Shown: positions 1-7,033 of the stretch, piece after piece
Layout of the letters: the number at the start of each line of letters is the position of its first letter
Position numbering within the stretch: position 1 is the stretch's first letter
Assembly (NCBI GenBank): GCA_029050385.1
Contig: JAIDMV010000367.1
Coordinates: 1 to 7,208, forward strand
Source: Anaeroplasmataceae bacterium
GTDB lineage: Bacteria; Bacillota_I; Bacilli_A; Acholeplasmatales; Anaeroplasmataceae
Direction: 5' to 3'
DNA: 7,208 nt
Notes under the pieces: generated by a model
Databases searched by the model: none
The model's input: only the letters and a program-made list of their open reading frames with translations
What the model was told of the DNA's origin: nothing
Program-made: the position numbers and the translations under genes

Positions 1-762
1 CCTAGGTACATTGGAAAATATAATAAGGATAAAGGTGGTATAGTATTTTTAACCATATTTATTTTCTTTTTGATTTGCATCCTTATGCAGGGAATCAGAT
101 GCTATACTGAAAATCCAATTTCTGAAACTGTTCCTTATACAATAACCTCTACCTTGATTCAGCATGGCGAAACGAATGTGGTCTATGATGCAGAGGAAGG
201 AAAACTCAAGGGTGATTTTTTTGATACAGATCGTGATGGCTTTCATTTGGTAGTGCTTCCTTCTGAAAATATAAGAATTACTTATAAATTAGATACTGTA
301 ACTATCATTTTAGAAGAAGAATCCGCATCATTATATTATAGTAATGTTAAGGCCTCAACTTTATCTTACAAAGATTTGAAAATCTCTAGCTTTAGCTTTG
401 ATCAAGTTGCAAAAAACCAAGCGAAAGATACTTATTACTTTCGTATCTTTATAGATAGTATTTTTGACTCATCAAAATTGTTTTTTCAAACCTATGCTTT
501 TATACAAGGTATTTTTTCGACAATCATTTATTATCTAATCTGTGTGGTATTTAGTTATGCCTTATCGATTGCGATTAATCCGACAATTAATAGAGGAGTT
601 CGTGCTAAGCTTTGTTTCTATGATGGATGCGTATTTTTTATAGGATCATTTTTTGCCTATCTATTTAATTCAGATTTCCTTATTTACATTTCACTGGCAT
701 TACCACTTGTGTATACGCTGGTTACATTTAGACATATTATAAAAGTTATTATAAGAAGGTAG
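1..762 (+). CDS. Multi-pass membrane protein, 5'-truncated by the window edge (possibly DUF1189-like)
   Basis: The reading frame is open from base 1, so the true start lies upstream. Internal TTG (70) and ATG (85) codons lack a Shine-Dalgarno site and would cut into the first membrane segment, so they are unlikely starts. The visible 253 residues show a hydrophobic segment near bases 40-95, then about 120 mostly polar residues with alternating beta-like stretches. Three further hydrophobic segments follow, near bases 480-580, 605-670 and 675-735, and a basic tail (KVIIRR) ends the protein. This single segment, extracytoplasmic domain and C-terminal membrane bundle resembles DUF1189 proteins of Firmicutes, as does the phrase LSYKDLKISS late in the soluble part. 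That family match is from memory and tentative, and no enzymatic motif is visible. The gene ends 17 bases before polC with no terminator between, so the two are probably co-transcribed. Function is unknown; that it is a membrane protein is well supported. Confidence 0.75.
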   Translation, partial: PRYIGKYNKDKGGIVFLTIFIFFLICILMQGIRCYTENPISETVPYTITSTLIQHGETNVVYDAEEGKLKGDFFDTDRDGFHLVVLPSENIRITYKLDTVTIILEEESASLYYSNVKASTLSYKDLKISSFSFDQVAKNQAKDTYYFRIFIDSIFDSSKLFFQTYAFIQGIFSTIIYYLICVVFSYALSIAINPTINRGVRAKLCFYDGCVFFIGSFFAYLFNSDFLIYISLALPLVYTLVTFRHIIKVIIRR

Positions 763-767
763 TTTTC

Positions 768-775
768 AAGGAGGG
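768..775 (+). promoter_or_regulatory. Ribosome binding site of polC
   Basis: AAGGAGGG lies four bases upstream of the ATG at 780 and is strongly complementary to the 16S rRNA 3' end. It fixes the polC start. The 17-base gap after the upstream gene has no room for a full promoter or terminator. Confidence 0.85.
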
Positions 776-779
776 TTAT

Positions 780-3700
780 ATGAAGCTAGAAGAAGTTATA
801 AAAAATGAGGAGATTATATCCTCTGAATTTTCTATAGAAAAAGCCAAATATCAAAAGAAATCAAAAAAGGTTACTTTTTATATTGGAATTGAAGATGCAT
901 TAAGCTATGAAAAATACCAGTCCTTGGTGAAATGTATTGAAGCTGCCTGCAGTTCGATTGGTTTGAAGGCATTTTTACAGGTAGAGTATGCAAACGAGAA
1001 ACTCACAAATGAGGAGTATAAAACCTATTTAAAGGTTGTATTGGAATGCCTAGGAGAAGAAACTCCTCGCTTCCAGGTTTTTGATGCAGAAGAATGTAAG
1101 ATTGAAGGAAACAGACTTGAATTCTTAATTCCGCATGATGCAGCTGGAGTTGAAGATTTATTACTTCCGATAAAGAAAAAATTTAATGAGTATGGACTTC
1201 ATGTGGAGATTGCGTTAGTGCGTGACGAGAAAGCAAGTGTACAGGCAGAACTAGATGCAATGCAAAAGGAGATGGAGGATACTCTTGCCAAACAGAAGGC
1301 AGAAGCTTTAGAGATTCAAAAAATCAATGATCAAATCCAAAAGGAAAAGAAATATACCCGTACTCAGGCACCAAGCGAGATTAGCTTAATTGAAGATATT
1401 CCGAATACCCTAAATGAGATATCTATTTATCAAAATACGAATGGTCCTTGTGTTTTTACAATTGATGCATATATTTTTGGTATAGAAATCAGAAGCTTTG
1501 CAAAAACAAAATCTTCCTTAGCTACGATTAAGGTTACAGATGAATCTGATTCTATTTTAGTAAAAAAATGGCTTCGTACAGATACAGAAAAGGATCTTTA
1601 TGAACGCGATATGAAGGAAGGCTCCAGATTAAAAATAACAGGTAAGGCAGAGTATGATTCTTTTGCTAAACAGGTTGTCATTAACGCAACGACGATTGAA
1701 TACATTGGTAAAAAAGAAAGTGTCAGTGTTACGGATACTGCAGAGGTAAAAAGAGTAGAGCTTCACTGTCATACGAAGATGAGTAATCTAGATGGCTTAA
1801 CTGAGGCAACAGATTATGTGAAAACTGCTATTGAATGGGGCTGGAAGTCTATGGCCTTTACTGACCACAATGGCATTTACAGTGTTCCTGATATTGCTCA
1901 TGCAATAGAGAAATATCCAGACTTTAAACCAATATATGGTGTGGAATTAAACTATATCAATGATGAAAAGTATTTTATTACTCTAGATCAAAGAGATATA
2001 GAGTTAAAGGATGCTACTTATGTCGTATTTGATATTGAAACTACAGGTTTATCTCAAACCTATGACGAGATAATTGAAATTGCTGCACATAAGGTATACC
2101 AGGGCGGAATTATAGATACCTTTGAGGTATTTGTAAATCCAGGGCGACCAATTCCAGAGAAAATCGTTGGAATTACACATATTACAGATGATATGGTAAA
2201 GGATGCCTTATCCATAGAGGAAATCCTGCCTAAGTTTATGGAGTTCTGTAAGGATTCTATTTTAGTTGCCCATAACGCAACCTTTGATGTTGGTATGATT
2301 TATCGTGATGTGAAAAAGTATCATATGGGTTATGAGATGCTTCCTGTGATTGATACTTTAAACCTATTCCGTGCTGGCTATGGAACTGAGGTGAAGACGT
2401 TTAATTTAAAGTCCTTGTCCAAATATTTTAAAGTAAAACAGGAACAACACCACAGAGCTACAGATGATACAAGAGTCACAGCATTATGCTTTATCCAAAT
2501 GCTAAGTGATTTATTTAAGCGTAATATTTATAACTATAAAGATATCAATTCTTTAATTGATAAGAATGAACACTGGAAGCATTTGATTCCTTCGCATATT
2601 ACCATCTTAGCCAAGAATCCAGTAGGATATAAGAATATGTATAAGATTATCAGTGATGCTTTAACCTACCATTTTTATGGAAGTGCCAAGGCATTAAAAT
2701 CTGTCATAGATACCTATAGAGAAGGAATCTTAATTGGCTCTGCCTGTGTCAATGGTGAGGTATTTGAGCTTGCCTTAAACAGAAGTGTAGAAGAGCTAGA
2801 AGCCGAAATTGAGTATTATGATTATATCGAGGTTCAGCCTCCTACTGCGTATCGTCAGTTATTTGAAGATATGCCTAATGGACAAGAAAGAGTTGAAGAA
2901 CTGATTTTAAAAATCATTGAGGCCGCAAAGCGTAAGGGGAAGCTTGTTGTTGCAACCTCTGACTGTCACTATTTACGTCCAAACTTGAAGAAATACAGAG
3001 ATATCTTAATTGCATCTCCACAGGTTGGTGGTGGACAGCATCCTTTGGCAAATTATCAGGAAACTCCAGATATGCATTTACGTACAACTCCAGAAATGCT
3101 TAAGGAATTTGAATTCTTACATACGGATTTGGCTTATGAAATTGTTGTAGAAAATACGAATAAGATTGCTGATATGATAGAGAAGTTCCCGGCTTTCAAG
3201 AAGGATATGTTTGCTCCTAGAGATGATGAATTTAAGGACAAACTTAATGTGCCTTCCATTACGGAAGAGGTAAAGCGTCTTGTAAGAGAAAATGTTACTA
3301 AACTTTATGGTGAAAATCCACATTTGATTGTTCAAAGACGTATTGATAGAGAACTAAATTCTATCATTTCTAATGGCTATGCCTCTGTTTATTATATTTC
3401 TCACTTGATGGTAGAAAAGTCCTTAAGTGATGGATACCTGGTAGGATCCCGTGGTTCTGTTGGTTCTTCACTGGTTGCTACAATGATGCAGATTACAGAA
3501 ATCAATCCATTATCTCCACACTATCGTTGTAAGAAATGTAAATTCCATACCTTTAGAATGCGTGATGATGAAATAGACGAATTTGGATTGACTGATTTGG
3601 AAAAGCCATTTCAGGCTACCCTTAGAAGTGTGGATTCTGGATATGACCTTCCCGATGCAGTATGTCCAGTATGTGGTGAGCCTTTAACAAAGGATGGACA

Positions 3701-5234
3701 TGACATTCCATTTGAAACCTTCCTAGGCTTTAACGGAGATAAGGTTCCAGATATCGACCTAAACTTTTCAGGGGAATATCAGGCTAAGGCTCATAAATAT
3801 ATTCGTGAAGTATTTGGTAAGGAAAATGCATTCCGTGCAGGTACAGTTGGTACGATTGCCGAAAAGAATGCCTATGGTTATGTAAAAGGATATTGTGAGC
3901 GTAAGGGTTTGAATCTTCGCTCCTGTGAAATGGATCGTCTTGCAACCTATTTGGTTGGAATTAAACGTTCAACCGGACAGCACCCAGGAGGAATTGTTGT
4001 TGTTCCGCATTATGTAGATATTTATGATGTTACACCAGTTCAGTATCCTGCAGATAATATTGATAGCACATGGCGTACCACCCATTATGATTACCATTCC
4101 TTTGAGAATAACTTACTTAAGCTTGACGTACTTGGACATGATGATCCAACCTTAATTAAATACTTTATGGATTATGTACATAAGCATCAGGAGGATTTCC
4201 CATTCTCTGATCCACAGGATATTCCAATTGATGATAAGAATATTTATCGTTTATTCTCTGGTACTGATGTCATCGGGGTAAAGGAAGAAGAAATCGGAAG
4301 TAAGGTTGCTTCCTATGCCGTACCTGAATTTGGAACTAACTTTGTTCGTCAGATGCTTGTAGAAACATTACCTAAGACCTTTGCTCAGTTGGTTAAAATT
4401 TCTGGTCTTTCTCATGGTACAGATGTTTGGAATACCAATGCTCAGGATTTAGTTGGTGGAACAACTGAATTCGGTAAAATTGAATTTAAGGACATCATTG
4501 GTTGTCGTGATGATATTATGGTGGACTTGCTACATTATGGACTTGAACCTCTAGATGCCTTCCAGATTATGGAGTTTGTGCGTAAGGGTAAGGTTTCAAA
4601 GGATAAAGATACTTGGGCTAAATATAAAGTTCAGATGATGGAAAAGCATGTTCCTGCTTGGTATATCTGGTCCTGTGAGCGTATTAAATATATGTTCCCT
4701 AAGGCCCACGCAACAGCCTATGTTTTAATGGCATTAAGAATTGCTTGGTTTAAGGTGAATGCTCCTGCATTATTCTATAGTGCTTGGTTTTCTAAGCGTG
4801 CCAAAGGGCATGTTGTCCAAGCCTATTTAGGTGGGAAGATGGCCATCAAGGCTGCAATGGAAGAAATATCTAATAAGCCGGATAAAACAGCTACAGATGA
4901 GGATAAGTATACGGCTTTACAGGTTGCCTTAGAAATGGCATCCCGTGGAATTAAATTCTTGCCAGTAGATATTATGAAATCCTCTGCCACAGTTTTTGAA
5001 GTAGAAAATGGTGCATTAAGAATTCCATTTTCTGCAGTAGATTCCTTAGGTGAAAGTATTGCATTAGATATTGTCAAGAATCGTGAGGAGAAACTATTCA
5101 CCTCTAAAAAAGATGTTCAAAAGAGAACACGTTTAAGCTTAAGCTTATTTGAATTATTTGATCAGATGCATTCCTTTGGTAATTTACCAGAAGAAGATCC
5201 AGAAGAGGCAGTCGGATTATTTGCTTTTGCTTAA
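780..5234 (+). CDS. polC: DNA polymerase III alpha subunit, Gram-positive type (PolC)
   Basis: PolC is the replicative DNA polymerase of low-GC Gram-positives; it extends DNA 5' to 3' at the fork and carries its own 3'-5' proofreading exonuclease. The order is canonical. A variable N-terminal domain and charged, coiled-coil-like linker (about 150-192) precede an OB fold (about 222-310) and a PHP domain (about 325-760; H329, H331, D338, H363, E389, C656 and H730 are likely metal ligands). The exonuclease is inserted in PHP at about 412-580 with D418, E420, D503, H558 and D563 intact. The palm has GSRGSVGSS (889-897), PDIDLNF with catalytic D991 and D993, and D1116 in KLDVLGHDD. A four-cysteine zinc site uses C917, C920, C962 and C965. 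KRSTGQHPGG (1062-1071) and the FPKAHA region (1306-1311) are typical, and a helix-hairpin-helix-like tail follows. At 1484 residues it is somewhat longer than the usual 1430-1445. The C-terminal clamp-binding motif is atypical, ending EAVGLFAFA. All catalytic residues are present, so it should be functional. Confidence 0.99.
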   Translation: MKLEEVIKNEEIISSEFSIEKAKYQKKSKKVTFYIGIEDALSYEKYQSLVKCIEAACSSIGLKAFLQVEYANEKLTNEEYKTYLKVVLECLGEETPRFQVFDAEECKIEGNRLEFLIPHDAAGVEDLLLPIKKKFNEYGLHVEIALVRDEKASVQAELDAMQKEMEDTLAKQKAEALEIQKINDQIQKEKKYTRTQAPSEISLIEDIPNTLNEISIYQNTNGPCVFTIDAYIFGIEIRSFAKTKSSLATIKVTDESDSILVKKWLRTDTEKDLYERDMKEGSRLKITGKAEYDSFAKQVVINATTIEYIGKKESVSVTDTAEVKRVELHCHTKMSNLDGLTEATDYVKTAIEWGWKSMAFTDHNGIYSVPDIAHAIEKYPDFKPIYGVELNYINDEKYFITLDQRDIELKDATYVVFDIETTGLSQTYDEIIEIAAHKVYQGGIIDTFEVFVNPGRPIPEKIVGITHITDDMVKDALSIEEILPKFMEFCKDSILVAHNATFDVGMIYRDVKKYHMGYEMLPVIDTLNLFRAGYGTEVKTFNLKSLSKYFKVKQEQHHRATDDTRVTALCFIQMLSDLFKRNIYNYKDINSLIDKNEHWKHLIPSHITILAKNPVGYKNMYKIISDALTYHFYGSAKALKSVIDTYREGILIGSACVNGEVFELALNRSVEELEAEIEYYDYIEVQPPTAYRQLFEDMPNGQERVEELILKIIEAAKRKGKLVVATSDCHYLRPNLKKYRDILIASPQVGGGQHPLANYQETPDMHLRTTPEMLKEFEFLHTDLAYEIVVENTNKIADMIEKFPAFKKDMFAPRDDEFKDKLNVPSITEEVKRLVRENVTKLYGENPHLIVQRRIDRELNSIISNGYASVYYISHLMVEKSLSDGYLVGSRGSVGSSLVATMMQITEINPLSPHYRCKKCKFHTFRMRDDEIDEFGLTDLEKPFQATLRSVDSGYDLPDAVCPVCGEPLTKDGHDIPFETFLGFNGDKVPDIDLNFSGEYQAKAHKYIREVFGKENAFRAGTVGTIAEKNAYGYVKGYCERKGLNLRSCEMDRLATYLVGIKRSTGQHPGGIVVVPHYVDIYDVTPVQYPADNIDSTWRTTHYDYHSFENNLLKLDVLGHDDPTLIKYFMDYVHKHQEDFPFSDPQDIPIDDKNIYRLFSGTDVIGVKEEEIGSKVASYAVPEFGTNFVRQMLVETLPKTFAQLVKISGLSHGTDVWNTNAQDLVGGTTEFGKIEFKDIIGCRDDIMVDLLHYGLEPLDAFQIMEFVRKGKVSKDKDTWAKYKVQMMEKHVPAWYIWSCERIKYMFPKAHATAYVLMALRIAWFKVNAPALFYSAWFSKRAKGHVVQAYLGGKMAIKAAMEEISNKPDKTATDEDKYTALQVALEMASRGIKFLPVDIMKSSATVFEVENGALRIPFSAVDSLGESIALDIVKNREEKLFTSKKDVQKRTRLSLSLFELFDQMHSFGNLPEEDPEEAVGLFAFA

Positions 5235-5240
5235 AAGTTA

Positions 5241-5284
5241 TGTGATATTATGTGAAAAGCTTTAGGTATCTTGTGAAAGCTTTT
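5241..5284 (+). repeat. Phased short repeats (TGTGA x3, AAAGCTTT x2) before the Bax-inhibitor gene
   Basis: TGTGA occurs at 5241, 5251 and 5272, spaced 10 and 21 bases, which is close to one and two helical turns. The self-complementary octamer AAAGCTTT occurs at 5256-5263 and 5276-5283, 20 bases apart, each overlapping or just after a TGTGA. The last copies overlap the -35 box of the promoter at 5271-5299. The arrangement could be a regulator's operator, but in AT-rich DNA such short words can also arise by chance. Confidence 0.4.
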
Positions 5285-5286
5285 TG
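5253..5286 (+). terminator. Weak hairpin after polC, candidate terminator
   Basis: AAAAGCTTT (5255-5263) pairs perfectly with AAAGCTTTT (5276-5284) around a 12-base loop, and two G-U pairs could extend the base. The stem has only two G-C pairs and the T run after it is short (5281-5285) and mostly inside the stem. It is therefore at best a weak terminator for the polC transcript, and it overlaps the -35 element of the next promoter. No better terminator exists between polC and the next gene, so partial read-through is likely. Confidence 0.3.
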
Positions 5287-5299
5287 GATATGATATAAT
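5271..5299 (+). promoter_or_regulatory. Sigma-A promoter for the Bax-inhibitor-1 gene
   Basis: TTGTGA (5271-5276, four of six consensus -35 bases) is followed after exactly 17 bases by a perfect TATAAT -10 (5294-5299). TG at 5291-5292 forms an extended -10. Transcription should start near 5306, giving a leader of about 22 bases before the GTG start. This is the best promoter in the window and should give vegetative expression. Confidence 0.8.
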
Positions 5300-5311
5300 A
5301 AAAAACGATTT

Positions 5312-5319
5312 AAGGAGGA
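5312..5319 (+). promoter_or_regulatory. Ribosome binding site selecting a GTG start
   Basis: AAGGAGGA lies eight bases before GTG at 5328. The frame has no methionine codon until about residue 130, well inside the membrane bundle, so this site and the GTG define the start. Confidence 0.85.
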
Positions 5320-5327
5320 TAATTTTC

Positions 5328-6065
5328 GTGAAACAAAGTCCATTATTTTCAAATATTCAAACAGGAGAAGCTGTTTACGATGATGTAGATCGTGCTACCT
5401 ATAAGGGAATTACGGTCAAGACAGTCATCTTACTTTTAATCTCTGTTTTAATTGCAGCAGTTATTGCGTTTGCATTACCTACAATTTTAACAAATAATTC
5501 AACAACATTTTATGTTACTTTAGTTGTATCTAGTATTGTAGGATTTATTGCAGTAATCGTTGGTAGAACATCTGAACGCAAAGCAAAGTATGCTTCTGTC
5601 ATTTATGCGATTTGTGAAGGTTTATTTTTAGGAAGCTTATCTGCAATTGTTGAAGCTTATGTTCCAGGTGTAGTTGCAACTGCAGTATTCTCAACAATTG
5701 TACTCTTTGCAGTTATGTTAACTCTATTTGCAACAGGTGTAATCCGAGTTGGAAGTCGTTTCCGTTCTATCTGCTTTGGTTTAACTCTAGGAGCTCTAGC
5801 AATCATTCTTATGGTAAGTTTATTTTCATTATTTATTGATTATCAGACTTATTTTGGAATTATGATTGGTGTAGAAGTATTCTTGGTATTCTATGGTGTA
5901 ATTACCTTATCTTTAAATTTTGCTGAGGCAAATGCGGTTGTTTCTATGGGTGCCAGCAAGGATGCTGAATGGAGTGTAGCTTTAGGACTATTAGTAAGTA
6001 TTCTTTATATCTATATAGAGATAGTAAGATTGTTAGCATTAATTGCTGCAAGAAGCGATAATTAA
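5328..6065 (+). CDS. Bax inhibitor-1/YccA family membrane protein (PF12811 type)
   Basis: This 245-residue protein of the inner membrane has about seven hydrophobic segments, near residues 30-54, 61-79, 89-110, 112-136, 147-170, 175-196 and 217-241. The short cytoplasmic-like N-terminus is polar. Sequence hallmarks of the bacterial BaxI_1 group are YAICEGLFLGSLSAIVE (93-109), the following VPGVV, the TGVIRVGSRFR loop (136-146), and AEW...LGLLVSILYIYIEIVRLLA (213-237). Relatives of the wider TMBIM superfamily, such as Bacillus YetJ, act as pH-sensitive calcium leaks. Whether this subgroup does so is unproven, and the YetJ di-aspartate sensor cannot be assigned here by eye. It starts with GTG, has its own strong promoter and is followed by a terminator, so it is probably mainly a single-gene transcript. 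The length is normal for the family and I see no damage. Confidence 0.93.
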   Translation: MKQSPLFSNIQTGEAVYDDVDRATYKGITVKTVILLLISVLIAAVIAFALPTILTNNSTTFYVTLVVSSIVGFIAVIVGRTSERKAKYASVIYAICEGLFLGSLSAIVEAYVPGVVATAVFSTIVLFAVMLTLFATGVIRVGSRFRSICFGLTLGALAIILMVSLFSLFIDYQTYFGIMIGVEVFLVFYGVITLSLNFAEANAVVSMGASKDAEWSVALGLLVSILYIYIEIVRLLALIAARSDN

Positions 6066-6072
6066 AAATTAT

Positions 6073-6101
6073 AAAAAAGGATTTTGAGTAATCCTTTTTT
6101 T
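6073..6101 (+). terminator. Intrinsic terminator after the Bax-inhibitor-1 gene
   Basis: AAAAAAGGATT (6073-6083) pairs with AATCCTTTTTT (6090-6100) around a six-base loop, giving an 11-bp stem, and the descending arm merges into a seven-T run (6095-6101). The stem is AT-rich with two G-C pairs, so efficiency may be moderate. The A run on the 5' side makes it symmetrical and potentially bidirectional, though no opposing gene is seen. It ends only three bases before the next gene's ribosome binding site. Confidence 0.8.
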
Positions 6102-6103
6102 AT

Positions 6104-6110
6104 GGGGTGA
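6104..6110 (+). promoter_or_regulatory. Ribosome binding site of the DUF3737 gene
   Basis: GGGGTGA lies four bases before ATG at 6115 and matches the anti-Shine-Dalgarno sequence apart from one G for A. It sits almost directly after the T run of the upstream terminator, and no good promoter is visible between that hairpin and the gene. Confidence 0.7.
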
Positions 6111-6114
6111 GACT

Positions 6115-6972
6115 ATGAAAGAAATTAAAAATGAACGCTTTGGTGAAGAACGTGCGTTATACGGGATTACAGATACAGTTGTAGTAGACTGTAGATTTGA
6201 AGGACTAGAAGACGGAGAATCTGCTTTAAAGGAAGCAAACCATATTGAATTAAAAAACTGTTTTATGGATTTAAGATATCCTTTATGGCATGATGATGAG
6301 GTCGTATTAGATAATGTCACTATGACAGAAAACTGCAGAGCTGCATTATGGTATACAACCAATACAGAAATTAAGAATTCTCATTTGCTTGGAATTAAGG
6401 CATTAAGAGAATGCAGTGATATAAGTATTAATAATACTGAAATTGTATCTCCTGAATTTGGCTGGAGATCTAGAAATATAGAAGCCAATCATATTCAGGT
6501 ACAGAGTGAATATTTATTCTTTGAGGCAAAGAATTTAAACTTAAAGAATATGCAGTTTAAAGGAAAATATTCCTTCCAATATGTAGAAGATATGGTCATA
6601 GAGGATAGTAATCTAGATACTAAGGATGCTTTCTGGCATTCTAAAAATGTTACAGTGAAAAACTCTGTAGTTAAAGGAGAATACTTAGCCTGGTATTCTG
6701 AAAACCTAACCTTAATTAACTGTAAGATTATAGGAACTCAGCCTCTTTGTTACTGTAAGAATTTAAAGCTCATTAACTGTGAGATGGAGGCAACAGATTT
6801 ATCCTTTGAATATTCCGATGTAGAAGCAACCATCAAAGGTTCAATAGATTCTGTTAAGAATCCAAAATCAGGCTTTATAGAAGCAGATGATATAAAAGAA
6901 GTATTATTAACAGAGGATGCAAAGTATAAGCCTCTAGCTAAAATTAAGCTTCGTGTAAAAGTAAGCTCATAA
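6115..6972 (+). CDS. DUF3737 family protein, predicted right-handed beta-helix
   Basis: The 285-residue protein opens with the N-terminal signature I recognise from DUF3737: NERFGEERALYGITDTVVVD (6-25), then GLEDGESALKE (30-40) and the LWH triplet at 57-59. Most of the chain is a repeat of short beta strands with an Asn-type position every 19 residues (N88, N107, H126, N145, D164, N183, N202, N221; N48 and N67 also 19 apart) and aromatic positions such as W58, W79, W117, W174 and W193. This is the pattern of a parallel beta-helix with an asparagine ladder, here capped by a C-terminal segment (about 245-285). There is no signal peptide or membrane segment, so it is probably cytoplasmic. Beta-helices often bind or process carbohydrates, but no catalytic residues can be named and the family's function is unknown. 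It lies between terminators; its promoter is not evident, so expression may come from read-through of the upstream gene. Confidence 0.9.
   Translation: MKEIKNERFGEERALYGITDTVVVDCRFEGLEDGESALKEANHIELKNCFMDLRYPLWHDDEVVLDNVTMTENCRAALWYTTNTEIKNSHLLGIKALRECSDISINNTEIVSPEFGWRSRNIEANHIQVQSEYLFFEAKNLNLKNMQFKGKYSFQYVEDMVIEDSNLDTKDAFWHSKNVTVKNSVVKGEYLAWYSENLTLINCKIIGTQPLCYCKNLKLINCEMEATDLSFEYSDVEATIKGSIDSVKNPKSGFIEADDIKEVLLTEDAKYKPLAKIKLRVKVSS
6256..6777 (+). repeat. Protein-level 19-residue repeat in the DUF3737 gene
   Basis: Residues 48-221 form about ten rungs of the motif (L/I/V)xNxx(I/V)x plus an aromatic-containing second strand. The ladder position runs 48, 67, 88, 107, 126, 145, 164, 183, 202 and 221; every step is 19 except 67 to 88, which is 21. 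It is a structural repeat only: the DNA copies are diverged and not recent duplications. Confidence 0.8.
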
Positions 6973-6993
6973 GTTTTTGAGCTTTTTCTTTTT
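6963..6993 (+). terminator. Intrinsic terminator overlapping the DUF3737 stop codon
   Basis: AAGCTCA (6963-6969) pairs with TGAGCTT (6978-6984) around an eight-base loop, followed by a T-rich tract (6983-6993, interrupted by one C). The left arm is inside the last codons and the TAA stop (6970-6972) lies in the loop. The stem has three G-C pairs. Confidence 0.8.
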
Positions 6994-6999
6994 CGCCTA

Positions 7000-7028
7000 T
7001 TCACTTATTTTTTATAAACATATATTAT
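7000..7028 (+). promoter_or_regulatory. Candidate promoter for the coat-protein-like gene (sigma-A or sporulation sigma)
   Basis: Two readings overlap. TTCACT (7000-7005), 17 bases, then TATTAT (7023-7028) resembles sigma-A. CATATATTA (7019-7027) fits the CATANNNTA -10 of mother-cell sigma-K promoters, although the AC at 7003-7004 is closer (14 bases) than the usual -35 spacing. Both readings place the transcription start about at the ribosome binding site, which is awkward. TATAAA at 7013-7018 is a third -10 option giving a longer leader but has a poor -35. A promoter is expected here because a terminator ends the gene before; which one is used is unresolved. Confidence 0.4.
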
Positions 7029-7033
7029 AGGTG

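Noticed and set aside
49..246. Reverse-strand open frame of 65 codons
   Set aside because: It lies antisense inside the first membrane-protein gene, has no family resemblance or ribosome binding site, and fits a shadow frame.
70..762. Complete gene starting at TTG 70
   Set aside because: There is no Shine-Dalgarno before it, it would remove half of the first membrane segment, and the frame continues open to base 1, so the gene is truncated at the window edge.
1230..1355. A separate coiled-coil protein or inserted module in the PolC N-terminal part
   Set aside because: The charged helical linker is in frame and a similar linker before the OB fold is normal in PolC proteins.
3117..3335. Reverse-strand open frame of 72 codons within polC
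   Set aside because: It is fully antisense to a conserved part of PolC and its peptide looks like back-translated coding sequence.
4823..5101. Reverse-strand open frame of 92 codons within polC
   Set aside because: It is antisense to the PolC C-terminal region, with no recognisable domain or initiation signal.
5221..5249. Second promoter: TTGCTT (5221-5226), 17 bases, GATATT (5244-5249) with upstream TG
   Set aside because: It matches only three of six and four of six consensus bases and its -35 is inside the polC end; the pair at 5271-5299 is far better.
6069..6362. Reverse-strand open frame of 97 codons
   Set aside because: It overlaps the start of the well-supported DUF3737 gene and the terminator, and its product is low-complexity (Ser/Thr-rich), typical of a shadow.
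6750..7004. Reverse-strand open frame of 84 codons
   Set aside because: It is antisense to the end of the DUF3737 gene and the terminator, with no independent support.
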